DNA of 64,000 bases, from positions 141,828 to 205,827 of the forward strand of contig CACNXQ010000001.1 of NCBI GenBank assembly GCA_902624455.1, given 5' to 3'. The first letter of the stretch is position 1, and each line of letters starts with the position of its first letter. The translations under genes were made by a program, and so were the position numbers. Source of the DNA: an uncultured Pelagibacteraceae bacterium (lineage in GTDB: Bacteria; Pseudomonadota; Alphaproteobacteria; Pelagibacterales; AG-422-B15). Below, piece after piece: positions 44,325-54,428 of the stretch. The notes beneath the pieces were generated by a model, which ran no database searches, had not been told where the DNA came from, and saw nothing but the letters and a program-made list of their open reading frames with translations.

Positions 44325-45200
44325 ATGTCAGTTATTGTTAATAAGAATACAAAAGTTATTTGTCAGGGCTTCACGGGTTCTCAAGGAACTTTTCATTCTG
44401 AACAAGCCATTAAGTATGGTACTCAAATGGTTGGAGGTGTTACACCAAAAAAAGGCGGATCAACTCACTTAGATCTTCCTGTATTTGATACTGTTCAAGA
44501 AGCAAAAGATAAAACAGGAGCAAATGCAAGCGTTATATATGTTCCACCAGCCTATGCGGCTAATGCAATTATTGAAGCTATGGAGAGTGAAATCGAACTA
44601 ATTGTTTGTATCACAGAAGGAATCCCTGTCTTAGACATGATGAAAGTCAAAGATAAACTTACAGGTTCAAAATCAAGATTAATCGGTCCCAACTGCCCAG
44701 GAATTATTACGCCGGATGAATGTAAAATTGGAATCATGCCAGCTCATATTCATAAAAAGGGAAGCGTTGGAATTGTCTCAAGATCTGGAACTCTGACTTA
44801 TGAAGCTGTTTATCAAACCACTATTGCAGGAATGGGCCAATCGACTTGTATCGGGATTGGTGGAGATCCAATTAATGGAACAAATTTCATTGACTGTTTA
44901 GAACTTTTCTTAAATGACCCTGAAACTGAGTCTATAATTATGATTGGAGAAATAGGAGGTTCTGCGGAGGAAGAAGCAGCAGAATTCTTATCGCAACAAA
45001 AAACAAAGAAACCGATGGTTGGTTTTATTGCAGGAACATCAGCGCCACCCGGAAGGAGAATGGGGCATGCCGGGGCAATCGTTTCAGGCGGAAAAGGCGG
45101 TGCAGAAGATAAAATTGAAGCCATGAAAAAAGCTGGAATTCATATTTCAAACTCCCCAGCAGCATTAGGTTCAACTTTACTTGAGGTGTTAAAGAATTGA
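44325..45200 (+). CDS. sucD: Succinyl-CoA synthetase alpha subunit
   Basis: A 291-residue CoA-binding subunit. The N-terminal [19 protein letters not shown] binds Co[11 protein letters not shown] is present; the phosphorylated histidine is in [19 protein letters not shown]. The product forms a complex with SucC. It is followed 22 bases later by sucA. Confidence 0.97.
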   Translation: MSVIVNKNTKVICQGFTGSQGTFHSEQAIKYGTQMVGGVTPKKGGSTHLDLPVFDTVQEAKDKTGANASVIYVPPAYAANAIIEAMESEIELIVCITEGIPVLDMMKVKDKLTGSKSRLIGPNCPGIITPDECKIGIMPAHIHKKGSVGIVSRSGTLTYEAVYQTTIAGMGQSTCIGIGGDPINGTNFIDCLELFLNDPETESIIMIGEIGGSAEEEAAEFLSQQKTKKPMVGFIAGTSAPPGRRMGHAGAIVSGGKGGAEDKIEAMKKAGIHISNSPAALGSTLLEVLKN

Positions 45201-45222
45201 CATTATTGTATAGATTGAGTCG

Positions 45223-48180
45223 ATGACCAAGATACAACCTAATGACATTTTTGAAAGAACATCATTTTTACATGGTTCCAATACTGTTTATATAGAACAG
45301 ATGTATGAAAAATTTAGGTCTAATCCTCAGGACGTACCCAATGATTGGAACGAATTTTTTACCAACATAAAATCAAAACTAGAAAATGAAAATTTATTAA
45401 GAGCAAGCTGGGATAAAAATTCATCACAGATTAAAGATGAATACTTAGATACTATCGACAATTATAAATTTAAAGAAGCTCAAATTGACCGTTCTTCAAA
45501 GAATAACGAATTTGAAACAACTGACTTTAAAGAGCAGATAATTGACTCAATACGAGCAATACGATTAATAAGGGCTTACAGAGTCAATGGTCACTTGGCA
45601 GCTAATCTCGATCCTCTCAACTTAAAAGAGATAAGAAATTATCCTGAATTAGATTTTAAAAATTACGGTTTTCAAGCTAGTGATTTAAATAAAAAAATAT
45701 TTATTGACGGTAGTCTTGGTCTAAACTTTGCAACTCTTGAAGAGATTATTTCGGTTTTAAAAGATACATACTGTGGCTCAATAGGTGTTGAATTTGTGCA
45801 TATTCAAGATGCCAACCAAAAACAATGGGTCCAAGAAAGAATTGAGGAAGTAAGAAACAAAACTCAATTTACACCGAAGGGAAAAATAGGGATATTCAAT
45901 AGACTACTTGAAGCTGAAATGTTTGAACAATTTTTGGATAAAAAGTTCATCGGCACGAAACGATTTGGTCTAGTTGGCAGTGAGGCAGCGGTACCTGGAA
46001 TAGAGCAGATAATTAAACAAAGTTGCATATCTAATATCGAGGACATTTATATAGGTACAGCTCACAGAGGGCGACTAACACTTTTATCATCTGTAATGGA
46101 AGTTCCATTAAGATCTATTTTAGCTAAATTTCAAGGAGGAGGAGAGGATCCAAATGAAGTTCTCGGGTCAGGAGATGTCAAGTATCACTTAGGTATTTCA
46201 AGCGACAGAGAATTTAATGATAAAAAAATACACTTATCACTTACTCCTAATCCATCTCACTTAGAAGCAGTAGACCCTGTTGTTGTAGGAAAAGTAAGAG
46301 CTCAACAAACAATACTAGAAGACAAGACTAACGATAAAGTAATTGGACTATTAATTCATGGAGATGCAGCAATGGCTGGACAAGGCGTAGTTGCTGAAAC
46401 ATTCGCAATGTCTCAATTAAGAGGGTTTAGAACAGGTGGAACTATACATTTTGTAATTAATAATCAAATCGGTTTTACTACCACACCTCATTATGGCCGC
46501 TCAGCGCCTTACTGCACAGAAATTGCGAAGATAATTCAAGCCCCTATTTTTCATGTTAATGGAGATGATGTAGAGGCAGTTGTTCATGTTTGTAGATTGG
46601 CTGTTGAATTTAGAAATAAATTTAAAACTGATGTTGTCGTAGATATGTTTTGTTATAGAAGAGCAGGTCATAATGAAATGGACCTTCCTGAGTTTACTCA
46701 GCCTTTGATGTACCAAAAAATTAAAGAACATCCTACAACTCTTCAAACATATGAAAAGACATTAAAAGAAGAAGGAGTTCTTGATGATGCAGAGTTATCT
46801 AGAATTAAAGAAGAATATAAAAATAAATTAGAGGAAGAACTAAAGCTTTCAAAGAATTTTAAATCGAATAAAGTTGATTGGCTTGAGGGATCTTGGAAAG
46901 GTATAACAACAGCAACATTTGATGCTCGTAGGGGCAATACTTCAATTACCAAAGATTTACTTTTTAAACTTGCAGAAGAGATACATAAAATACCTGAAGG
47001 ATTTAATGTTCATAAAAGAATCAAAAAAATTTATGATGAGAGATTAGAAAATATTATTCATAACGACGCAATTGATTGGTCAACTGCAGAGTCATTAGCG
47101 TTTGCTTCTTTGCTTTCAGAAGGATATGGAGTCCGCTTATCTGGGCAGGATTCTGGAAGAGGTACTTTTAGTCAAAGGCATGCTGTATTATATGATCAAG
47201 TAAATGAAAAAAGATTTGTTCCTCTACGGCATTTTAGAGAGAAACAAGGTTTTTTTGAAATTATTGATAGTTTTTTGTCAGAATACGGTGTTTTAGGATT
47301 TGAATATGGATATTCTCAGGTTGATCCAAAAACGCTTGTTTTATGGGAAGGTCAGTTTGGAGATTTTGTAAATAATGCTCAAACTATTATTGATCAGTTT
47401 ATTACAACAGGTGAGAGAAAATGGCTAAGAATGTCTGGAATAACTCTTTTACTTCCGCACGGGCATGAAGGTCAAGGACCTGAACATACCAGTGGTAGGC
47501 TTGAGAGATTCCTTCAACTTTGTGCAGAAGATAATATTCAAGTTGTTAATTGTACTTCTCCTGCAAATTATTTTCATGTCTTAAGAAGGCAGCTTTTACG
47601 CGAATTTAGAAAGCCATTAATAATTATGACGCCAAAATCAACTTTACGTCATAAAAAAAACGTTTCTCCTGTATCAGATTTTATAAATGACTCAACATTT
47701 CATCGAATTTTGAGAAAAGAACTAACATCAAATGAAAAAAATCAAATTAATAGGCTACTTATATGTTCAGGGAAAATATTTTTTGAATTACAAGATGAAA
47801 TAGATAAATTAAAATTAAAAAATATTTTAATCTTAAGATTAGATCAATTGTATCCATTCCCTTACGAAGTTCTTAAGGATGAGTTGAGTCAATATCCCGA
47901 AGCTGATATTTTTTGGGTTCAAGAAGAGCCCTCTAATATGGGAGCTTATCGATTTGTAAAACATAGAATAGAATCAGTTGCTAAATCTGTTAGAGGATAT
48001 CAGGAAGAAATATTATTTATTGGAAGACAAGCATCAGCTTCCCCAGCAACTGGAATAAGTTCAAGACATAATGAAAACCAAAAGAATATCATTAATCTTG
48101 CTATTAACGCCGACAAAAAAGAAATATATGAAAATAAAGATGGTGTGTCTTTAGTAAAGTTTAAACTGCCGATTGAATAA
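45223..48180 (+). CDS. sucA: 2-oxoglutarate dehydrogenase E1 component
   Basis: A 985-residue thiamine-diphosphate enzyme. The short N-terminal SFLHGSNTVYIEQMYEKF binds E2; RAYRVNGHLAANLDPL follows. The catalytic core has GMAHRGRL-like GTAHRGRLTLL, HGDAAMAGQGVVAE, the ThDP-binding INNQIGFTT, and FGDFVNNAQTIIDQF in the pyrimidine domain. The C-terminal PASPATGISSRHNENQ is close to the canonical form. It oxidatively decarboxylates 2-oxoglutarate in the TCA cycle. Confidence 0.98.
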   Translation: MTKIQPNDIFERTSFLHGSNTVYIEQMYEKFRSNPQDVPNDWNEFFTNIKSKLENENLLRASWDKNSSQIKDEYLDTIDNYKFKEAQIDRSSKNNEFETTDFKEQIIDSIRAIRLIRAYRVNGHLAANLDPLNLKEIRNYPELDFKNYGFQASDLNKKIFIDGSLGLNFATLEEIISVLKDTYCGSIGVEFVHIQDANQKQWVQERIEEVRNKTQFTPKGKIGIFNRLLEAEMFEQFLDKKFIGTKRFGLVGSEAAVPGIEQIIKQSCISNIEDIYIGTAHRGRLTLLSSVMEVPLRSILAKFQGGGEDPNEVLGSGDVKYHLGISSDREFNDKKIHLSLTPNPSHLEAVDPVVVGKVRAQQTILEDKTNDKVIGLLIHGDAAMAGQGVVAETFAMSQLRGFRTGGTIHFVINNQIGFTTTPHYGRSAPYCTEIAKIIQAPIFHVNGDDVEAVVHVCRLAVEFRNKFKTDVVVDMFCYRRAGHNEMDLPEFTQPLMYQKIKEHPTTLQTYEKTLKEEGVLDDAELSRIKEEYKNKLEEELKLSKNFKSNKVDWLEGSWKGITTATFDARRGNTSITKDLLFKLAEEIHKIPEGFNVHKRIKKIYDERLENIIHNDAIDWSTAESLAFASLLSEGYGVRLSGQDSGRGTFSQRHAVLYDQVNEKRFVPLRHFREKQGFFEIIDSFLSEYGVLGFEYGYSQVDPKTLVLWEGQFGDFVNNAQTIIDQFITTGERKWLRMSGITLLLPHGHEGQGPEHTSGRLERFLQLCAEDNIQVVNCTSPANYFHVLRRQLLREFRKPLIIMTPKSTLRHKKNVSPVSDFINDSTFHRILRKELTSNEKNQINRLLICSGKIFFELQDEIDKLKLKNILILRLDQLYPFPYEVLKDELSQYPEADIFWVQEEPSNMGAYRFVKHRIESVAKSVRGYQEEILFIGRQASASPATGISSRHNENQKNIINLAINADKKEIYENKDGVSLVKFKLPIE

Positions 48181-48206
48181 ATAATACAAAGTGTTAAATA
48201 ATAATT

Positions 48207-49484
48207 ATGGCTATTGAAATAAAGGTACCGTCCCTTGGAGAAAGTGTTGTTGAGGCGACTATAGCTAAGTGGCATAAAAATGAAGGCGATCAAGTTGACG
48301 TTGATGAACCAATACTAGAACTTGAAACAGATAAAGTAACTTTAGAAGTGCCCTCTCCATCAGCTGGAGTTGTTGCTAATATCTCCCATAATGAAGGCGA
48401 TGTTGTCGAAGTAGGTGCTGTTTTAGGTACTATTGATGAAACAGCTCAAGTTTCGAAATCGCAGGCTGCACCTGTTGAAATAAATCAAACTCCAATAGTT
48501 GAAGTTCAAGAAAAACCTTCTGATCCAACTCCAGATAAAATTATTAACAACAAAATTGAAAAAGAAGTAAAGAGTCAAAATCTTGAAACTTCAGATAATA
48601 AATTAACCAGTAAAAAATTGTCACCAGCTGTCAGAAAGCAAGTTATTGAAAAAAGTATTGATGTGAATTCTATAATTCCAAAAAGAGATGATGGACGTAT
48701 AACTAAATCAGACTTACTTAACCAAAAAGCCAATGTTTATGAACCTAATCCTAGACTCTCTTCCAAATCAAATGAGCATACTGTTGGGCAGGAGGAGAGA
48801 GTGCCAATGTCCAGATTAAGGCAGACAATTGCAAAACGCTTAAAAGATGCACAAAATAATGCTGCTATTTTAACAACATTTAATGAAGTAGATATGAGTG
48901 AATTAATAAGAACTAGGAATGACTATAAGGACTCTTTTCAAGAGAAGTATGGTGTCAAATTGGGATTCATGTCTTTTTTTGCAAAAGCCTGTGTTACAGC
49001 TCTGAAAGAAGTTCCCGAAGTAAATGCAGAAATTGAAAATGAAGATGTCATATATAAAAACTATTATAATATTGGCGTAGCTGTTGGAACCGAACAAGGT
49101 CTTGTAGTTCCAGTTGTTAACAAAGCTGATAGTAAATCGCTAGTTGAAATTGAAAAAGAAATCTTTGAATTAGGCAATAAAGCAAGAGATGGGAAACTAA
49201 GTATTGCTGATATGCAAGGTGGTACATTTACAATCTCTAATGGAGGTGTTTATGGTTCTTTAATGTCCACACCAATATTAAATCCCCCTCAGTCAGGTGT
49301 TTTGGGCATGCATAAAATTGAGGATAGACCAATTGTTGTTAACGGTGAAATCAAAATAAGACCTATGATGTATTTAGCTTTGTCTTATGATCACAGATTA
49401 GTAGATGGTAAGGGTGCAGTTACGTTTCTTGTAAGAGTGAAAGAAAGCTTAGAAGATCCAAATAGAATTTTGTTAGGAGTCTAA
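48207..49484 (+). CDS. sucB: 2-oxoglutarate dehydrogenase E2 component (dihydrolipoyl succinyltransferase)
   Basis: A 425-residue E2. One lipoyl domain (residues 1-78) has the lipoylated lysine in [10 protein letters not shown]; a charged flexible linker follows; the peripheral-subunit-binding domain is [15 protein letters not shown]; the catalytic domain ends with the active-site [14 protein letters not shown] single lipoyl domain and the opening [20 protein letters not shown] mark it as the oxoglutarate rather than the pyruvate enzyme. Confidence 0.97.
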   Translation: MAIEIKVPSLGESVVEATIAKWHKNEGDQVDVDEPILELETDKVTLEVPSPSAGVVANISHNEGDVVEVGAVLGTIDETAQVSKSQAAPVEINQTPIVEVQEKPSDPTPDKIINNKIEKEVKSQNLETSDNKLTSKKLSPAVRKQVIEKSIDVNSIIPKRDDGRITKSDLLNQKANVYEPNPRLSSKSNEHTVGQEERVPMSRLRQTIAKRLKDAQNNAAILTTFNEVDMSELIRTRNDYKDSFQEKYGVKLGFMSFFAKACVTALKEVPEVNAEIENEDVIYKNYYNIGVAVGTEQGLVVPVVNKADSKSLVEIEKEIFELGNKARDGKLSIADMQGGTFTISNGGVYGSLMSTPILNPPQSGVLGMHKIEDRPIVVNGEIKIRPMMYLALSYDHRLVDGKGAVTFLVRVKESLEDPNRILLGV

Positions 49485-49489
49485 TTTTG
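49476..49489 (+). promoter_or_regulatory. Ribosome-binding site that fixes a TTG start for lpd
   Basis: GGAG at 49476-49479, inside the end of sucB, is seven bases from a TTG at 49487-49489. Reading from this TTG gives the normal N-terminus MEKFDIAIIGGGPAGY; no ATG is available before the FAD-binding motif. The rare start may tune Lpd output relative to SucA and SucB. Confidence 0.75.
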
Positions 49490-50878
49490 GAAAAGTTTGA
49501 TATTGCAATCATAGGCGGTGGACCTGCTGGATACGTCTGTGCAATCAGGGCTGCCCAACTTGGCTACTCAGTATGTTGTATTGAGAAAGGCAAAACATTA
49601 GGTGGTACGTGTTTAAATATTGGTTGCATTCCATCGAAGTCATTATTACATACATCACATCTATTTAAACAGTCTTCAAATTTAGAGAGTTTTGGAATTT
49701 CTTTTTCAGGACTTGCTTTTGATTTGAGTCAGATCATGAAAACAAAAGAAGCAAGCGTGGACTCGTTAACTAAAGGCGTAGATTTTCTATTTAAAAAAAA
49801 TAAGATAAAACATAAACAGGGATTTGCTAAATTTATTGACTCCAATCAAATCCAAATTTTAAGTGAAAATGGTGACGAGATAATTTCAGCAGATAAAATA
49901 GTCATAGCCACCGGTTCAGTTGCAACCTCACCGGAAAATATTGTGATTGATGAGAAAGATGTATTGTCATCTACTGGTGCTCTGAGTTTGAGTTCCGTAC
50001 CAGATCATCTAATAATAGTTGGCGCTGGTTACATTGGGCTAGAACTTGGATCTGTATGGTCACGATTTGGAGCAAAGGTTACAGTAATAGAATACCAAGA
50101 CCGCATTCTTCCGGGTATGGATAAAGAAATAGCAAATTCTTTTCAAAAAATACTAATCAAACAAGGTTTTGAGTTTAGATTATCCACTTCTTTAAAAACG
50201 ATTACTAAGAAAGAAGAAAAACTATCAGTACAGGTTGAAAATGGTGGACAATCTATTGATATCGATTGTGATAAAGTTTTGGTTGCTACAGGAAGAAAAC
50301 CTTATACCTTCGGATTAGACCTAGAAAAAGTGGGAGTAAAACTAAATAATAATGGACAAATAGAAACGAATGATATGTTTCAATCTTCCATTAAAAATAT
50401 TTATGCAATTGGAGATGCCAAATCTGGGCCAATGTTAGCTCATAAAGCGTCAGAGGAAGGAACGGCAGTAGCAGAACTAATTTCAGGTCAGGCCGGTCAT
50501 GTCAATTATAATACAATACCTTCAGTTATTTACACTTCACCTGAAGTTGCATCTGTAGGTAAGACAGAAGAAGAATTAAAACTACAAAACATTAAATTCA
50601 AAGTTGGTAAATTTCCATTCTCAGCTAATGCTAAAGCTAAAGTCATGAATGACACTAATGGCTTTGTTAAAATAATATCTGACAATGAAACAGATGAAGT
50701 TCTTGGTGTTCATATAATAGGTAGTGATGCTGGGAATTTAATTGCTGAACTTGTTGTAGCAATGGAGTTTGGGGCTTCTGCAGAAGATTTAGCTAGAACA
50801 TGTCATGCCCATCCGACATTAACAGAGTCAATAAAAGAAGCGGCTTTAAATGTTGAGAAAAGCTCCATTCATATTTAA
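49487..50878 (+). CDS. lpd: Dihydrolipoamide dehydrogenase (E3)
   Basis: A 463-residue flavoprotein that reoxidises dihydrolipoamide of the E2 subunit. FAD-binding IIGGGPAGYVCAIRAAQLG, the redox pair GGTCLNIGCIPSK, the NAD-binding IVGAGYIGLELGSVW, and the C-terminal catalytic HAHPTLTESIKEA are all intact. It starts at TTG. Its stop overlaps the stop of the membrane-protein gene on the other strand by 4 bases. A single copy seen here probably serves 2-oxoglutarate dehydrogenase. Confidence 0.97.
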   Translation: MEKFDIAIIGGGPAGYVCAIRAAQLGYSVCCIEKGKTLGGTCLNIGCIPSKSLLHTSHLFKQSSNLESFGISFSGLAFDLSQIMKTKEASVDSLTKGVDFLFKKNKIKHKQGFAKFIDSNQIQILSENGDEIISADKIVIATGSVATSPENIVIDEKDVLSSTGALSLSSVPDHLIIVGAGYIGLELGSVWSRFGAKVTVIEYQDRILPGMDKEIANSFQKILIKQGFEFRLSTSLKTITKKEEKLSVQVENGGQSIDIDCDKVLVATGRKPYTFGLDLEKVGVKLNNNGQIETNDMFQSSIKNIYAIGDAKSGPMLAHKASEEGTAVAELISGQAGHVNYNTIPSVIYTSPEVASVGKTEEELKLQNIKFKVGKFPFSANAKAKVMNDTNGFVKIISDNETDEVLGVHIIGSDAGNLIAELVVAMEFGASAEDLARTCHAHPTLTESIKEAALNVEKSSIHI

Positions 50879-51465
50879 TTATCTCTTAAATTAAGAACAT
50901 ATCCCATTGAAAGTATCCAGGCTGCAATAAAAATGTGATATAGATGAAAACTTAAATCTGCGCCTAAACTTTCTGCAAATAAACCTCTCTTACTTAAAAA
51001 TAAGAAGCCAAAAATTAAAATAGACATCAAAATTCCATTTAAAATTTTCTTTGCAATTATTTTTTCACATAAAAAAATTGAAAGAATTATGGAAACTATA
51101 GACCAAAGATAGATTAAATTAAGTAATAACAATTTAGGAAATAGAAGTGCACCAAGTATAGAAACTAAAGCGATTAAAAATATATACTTTCCAAAATTCT
51201 TCAAATAAGAATTAAATATAAGTTGAGTTGAAACCAATGATAGCGCAGATATACCAGCATATAAGGCTAGTATTTTGTTTATTTGAACTATTAATTCTGA
51301 ATTAATTATTCCAAATCGAACAGCGCCGATAGCTGCTGTTAGGCCAAGCAAAAGAATACCAATTAAAGCAAAATAATTCTTGTTTGTGGTAAGTTGGCGG
51401 GCAGTATAAAGAGATGCAACTACTATGAGTATTTCACTTAACGCATAATGCGCAGGTGGTATCAT
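50875..51465 (-). CDS. Six-helix membrane protein of unknown function
   Basis: A 196-residue protein I do not recognise. It has about six to seven hydrophobic segments with few charges. It starts MIPPAHYALSEILIV and ends DLSFHLYHIFIAAWILSMGY. The histidine, serine and glutamate near the N-terminus and the H-x-x-H pair in the last helix could be metal or lipid-active residues like those of ceramidase-type (CREST) hydrolases, but this is speculative. It overlaps the sterol-desaturase-family gene by one base, so the two are co-translated and probably act together in the membrane. Confidence 0.7.
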   Translation of the reverse strand: MIPPAHYALSEILIVVASLYTARQLTTNKNYFALIGILLLGLTAAIGAVRFGIINSELIVQINKILALYAGISALSLVSTQLIFNSYLKNFGKYIFLIALVSILGALLFPKLLLLNLIYLWSIVSIILSIFLCEKIIAKKILNGILMSILIFGFLFLSKRGLFAESLGADLSFHLYHIFIAAWILSMGYVLNLRDN

Positions 51466-52388
51466 TATCTATTATTCTTCAATGTGTTATAATAGTCTTG
51501 TTTGATATCTGTTGACATTTTCCTGCTACCATCATGTGACCAACCTGGTGGTCCGAACAAGTACATAAATCTTGCTTTAAGAGATAGTCCTGGTTTGCAG
51601 ATATCTTTAAAAATATTTGCATACTCCTCAAATAGAATTGTTAGAGGATTCAGTGTAGTCATTGGTACAACAAGTCCATAGTCGCAAGGTTCTTTTGGGT
51701 CTTCTGCAACAAATGTCCCAAACATTCTATCCCAAATTATAAGTGTGCCAGCATAATTTGCATCAAGATACTTGGGGTTCCTTGAATGATGAACTCTGTG
51801 ATGAGAAGGTGTATTGAAAATGTATTCGTACCAACGTGGAAGTTTGCCAATTGTTTGTGTATGACAGAAAAATTGATAATAACCGTTTATAAAGACACAA
51901 AATATTATCATTACAGGATCAAAACCTATGATGACTAAAGGAATTTTGAGGAAGCGGGTACCTGTAAAATGTTTTGTCCACGGTTGTCGTGCTGCAACAT
52001 CTAAAGACATTCTCTCAGAAGAGTGGTGTGTTCTATGAAGCCCCCAACCCCATCGCCATCTGTGACATATTCTGTGATGCAAATAAAAAGTTAAATCATC
52101 GAGAATAAAACACAGAACAAGCGCACTTAAAGTAAAAGGGAAAGTATATATCTGATATTGCTTAGCCCAAAAAAGAGCACCGAGTGTTATAAAAGCAAAC
52201 AAACCGTTTATAGGATAACTTAGAGTTCCCATAGTCATATTCAGGAAAAACTCTTTAAAGTCATTTTTCGCTCTAATTTTAAAAAAATATATAGCTAGTA
52301 TTTCAAAAATCGCTATCGCCCAAAATACTGGCATTAACATCCAAAATATTTCTAGAGGCTTATAGTCAAATAAGTACTCAACTGACAT
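51465..52388 (-). CDS. Sterol desaturase / fatty acid hydroxylase family protein
   Basis: A 307-residue membrane di-iron oxygenase. The histidine clusters are complete: HHRICH at 104-109, HRTHH at 118-122 and HHRVHH at 196-201, with conserved SRNPKYLDANYAGTLIIWDRMFGTF after them. About four hydrophobic segments hold the active site at the cytosolic face. Relatives hydroxylate or desaturate sterols, fatty acids, carotenoids or ether lipids; the substrate here is unknown. It overlaps the NTF2-like gene by 11 bases and the six-helix gene by one base. Confidence 0.9.
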   Translation of the reverse strand: MSVEYLFDYKPLEIFWMLMPVFWAIAIFEILAIYFFKIRAKNDFKEFFLNMTMGTLSYPINGLFAFITLGALFWAKQYQIYTFPFTLSALVLCFILDDLTFYLHHRICHRWRWGWGLHRTHHSSERMSLDVAARQPWTKHFTGTRFLKIPLVIIGFDPVMIIFCVFINGYYQFFCHTQTIGKLPRWYEYIFNTPSHHRVHHSRNPKYLDANYAGTLIIWDRMFGTFVAEDPKEPCDYGLVVPMTTLNPLTILFEEYANIFKDICKPGLSLKARFMYLFGPPGWSHDGSRKMSTDIKQDYYNTLKNNR

Positions 52389-52773
52389 TTTTAAAACTTT
52401 CCAACATGTTCCCCATCATTTTATGTATTATATTAACACCCTGAAGCGGCCTGATAAATACCTTAAATTCTGTGATTAGTCCAGAGTCATTCCAAGAAAT
52501 GAGGTCAATCCCATTAATATCGGTATCTTCAATAGTAAGAGTAAATTCGAGGCAGGCATGCTGCTTATGTATAACTTCTTTGTGATATTTAAAATTTGAA
52601 GCATTAAATACTTCAGATGCAGCCATCAAATATTTTAATGTAATATCTTTCCCCCTTTGAGGTGTGTAGACGACTGGTGAATAGAAAATAACTTGATCGT
52701 CAAGTATTTCAGTAAGAGTATTATAATCGCGCAGGTTTACTACATCGTGCCACTTTGAGATAGGATTATTCAT
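52378..52773 (-). CDS. NTF2-like (SnoaL-type) protein
   Basis: A 131-residue cone-shaped-fold protein. WHDVVNLRDYNTLTEILDDQVIFYSPV at the N-terminus, then a helix with GKDITLKYLMAA, and the strand GIDLISWNDSGLITEFKVFIRPLQGV are typical of the SnoaL/NTF2-like superfamily. Such proteins bind or isomerise small hydrophobic molecules. It is first in the three-gene minus-strand cassette with the desaturase-family enzyme and the six-helix protein, suggesting a lipid-type substrate; that is inference. Confidence 0.78.
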   Translation of the reverse strand: MNNPISKWHDVVNLRDYNTLTEILDDQVIFYSPVVYTPQRGKDITLKYLMAASEVFNASNFKYHKEVIHKQHACLEFTLTIEDTDINGIDLISWNDSGLITEFKVFIRPLQGVNIIHKMMGNMLESFKNVS

Positions 52774-52794
52774 TGGTAATAATATATAATTTAT

Positions 52795-53712
52795 TTACTT
52801 CTTAGCAAGAGGATGAGCCTTAGTGTATGCCTCATAAAGTCTGCCAGTCTCAACTTTAGTATATTTTTGGGTTGTCGACAGACTTGAGTGGCCTAATAGC
52901 TCTTGAATAGTCCTTAAGTCTCCCCCAGACTCTAATAGATGAGTTGCAAAACTATGTCTTAATGCGTGAGGAGTTGCTGTTTCAGGTAAAGATAAATTCT
53001 GTCTGATTTTTTCTAGCGCATATTGAATGATACGAGGACTTAGTCGTCCAAATCTTTTTCCAACAAATAATGGATCATTAGGTTCAAATTGTTTTGGACA
53101 ATTCTCAACATATAAATCAATATTTTTTTTAATATAATTCATTATTGGAACGATCCTTTCCTTATTACCTTTACCTTTAATAACTAAATGTTCTCGATCG
53201 CTTAGATCAGAAAAATTTAAGTTTAAAGCTTCCGAAATTCTTAATCCACAACCGTACAGAAGTAGTAAAATAGATTTGTTTCTGAGCCCAACCCACTTAA
53301 TCTTTTCTATTTCAACAGCATTGTTAATAGTTTGAATTGCTAATTCAGAATTTATTGGCCTCGGCAAACTTTTCTTTAATTTTGGTGTTTTTATAGTAAA
53401 TATGACGGAGTCTTCAATATCTCCTTCATCAAGTAAGAAATTAAAAAAAGATTTTAAGGAAGAAATAACTCTCGCAATGGAAGTAGAATTTATATTTTTA
53501 TTTCTTTGATCACTTAAAAAACTTCTAAAATCAGATTTGGACAATTTTTTAAGTTCCTGGACCGTAACCTCAGAACTCAAATGCTGGTTTAAAAAACATA
53601 TGAACTTGTCAAAATCATTTTTATAACTAATTAATGTATTTTCGCTAAGTCCACGAATTTTCTTTAGAGTTTCTAACCAGTCATTTATTTTCTGATTTAG
53701 TAACGCTTCCAC
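52795..53712 (-). CDS. xerC: Tyrosine recombinase XerC
   Basis: A 305-residue site-specific recombinase. The catalytic residues are R158 (GCGLRISEA), K181 (KGKGNK), H249 and R252 (PHALRHSFATHLLESGGDLR), H275 (LLGHSS) and the nucleophile Y284 (TQKYTKV). The N-terminal core-binding domain occupies residues 1-105. With XerD it resolves chromosome dimers at dif. Position beside fsa and priA is common for alphaproteobacterial xerC, which favours XerC over XerD or a phage integrase. Confidence 0.93.
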   Translation of the reverse strand: MEALLNQKINDWLETLKKIRGLSENTLISYKNDFDKFICFLNQHLSSEVTVQELKKLSKSDFRSFLSDQRNKNINSTSIARVISSLKSFFNFLLDEGDIEDSVIFTIKTPKLKKSLPRPINSELAIQTINNAVEIEKIKWVGLRNKSILLLLYGCGLRISEALNLNFSDLSDREHLVIKGKGNKERIVPIMNYIKKNIDLYVENCPKQFEPNDPLFVGKRFGRLSPRIIQYALEKIRQNLSLPETATPHALRHSFATHLLESGGDLRTIQELLGHSSLSTTQKYTKVETGRLYEAYTKAHPLAKK

Positions 53713-53716
53713 TTAA

Positions 53717-54370
53717 TCAAAGTATTTTTTGCTTTGTTTTTTTCCAATCATTTAGAAAGTCCATTAGACCTTTTTCAGTTAATGGATGTTCATAAAGCAT
53801 TTCAAAAATCTTAGGAGGAATTGTAACAACATCAGCACCAATCAAAGCCGACTCCCTCACATGATCAATGTTTCGAACAGACGCAACTAGAATTTTAGTT
53901 TTAAATTGATAATTAGTATAAATAGTTTTGATCTCTCTAATAAGCTCCATACCATTTTCATTAATATCATCTAATCTTCCAACAAATGGTGAAATATAAG
54001 TAGCCCCCGATCTTGCAGCAATTAAAGCTTGCGTGGATGAAAAACAAAGAGTTACATTTGTCTTAATTTTTAACTTTGTAAGATGCTGACAGGCAATAAG
54101 TCCTTCTTGGGTTAAAGGAAGTTTTACAACTATATTTTTGGATACTTTTGCAAGCTTCTTTCCTTCGGCTATCATATTTTTAGAGTCAGTCGCTGTGACT
54201 TCAGCACTGATAGGTCCTTTTACAGTCTTACTAATTTGTTTTAAAACTGTGAAAAAATTTTGTCCTGATTTAGCGATTAAAGATGGATTAGTGGTAACGC
54301 CATCAACAAGCCCAGTGGCATACATGTTCTCAATAGTTTCGACATCAGCTGAGTCTAGGAAGAAGTCCAT
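53717..54370 (-). CDS. fsa: Small transaldolase / fructose-6-phosphate aldolase-like protein
   Basis: A 217-residue TIM-barrel of the TalC/FSA group. [16 protein letters not shown] and [14 protein letters not shown] open it; the Schiff-base lysine is K83 in NIVVKLPLT; the [15 protein letters not shown] segment is conserved. Such proteins act as transaldolase or cleave fructose 6-phosphate; for most alphaproteobacteria the transaldolase role is likelier. It ends 4 bases from the xerC start and diverges from priA. Confidence 0.92.
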   Translation of the reverse strand: MDFFLDSADVETIENMYATGLVDGVTTNPSLIAKSGQNFFTVLKQISKTVKGPISAEVTATDSKNMIAEGKKLAKVSKNIVVKLPLTQEGLIACQHLTKLKIKTNVTLCFSSTQALIAARSGATYISPFVGRLDDINENGMELIREIKTIYTNYQFKTKILVASVRNIDHVRESALIGADVVTIPPKIFEMLYEHPLTEKGLMDFLNDWKKTKQKIL

Positions 54371-54428
54371 AACTTATATACTTTATTTCTTATAGTTTAT
54401 ATCATGATAAGTGAATCAAATAAATATA

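Noticed and set aside
44813..45124. 103-codon minus-strand ORF inside sucD
   Set aside because: A shadow of the glycine- and alanine-rich sucD frame; no domain, no start context.
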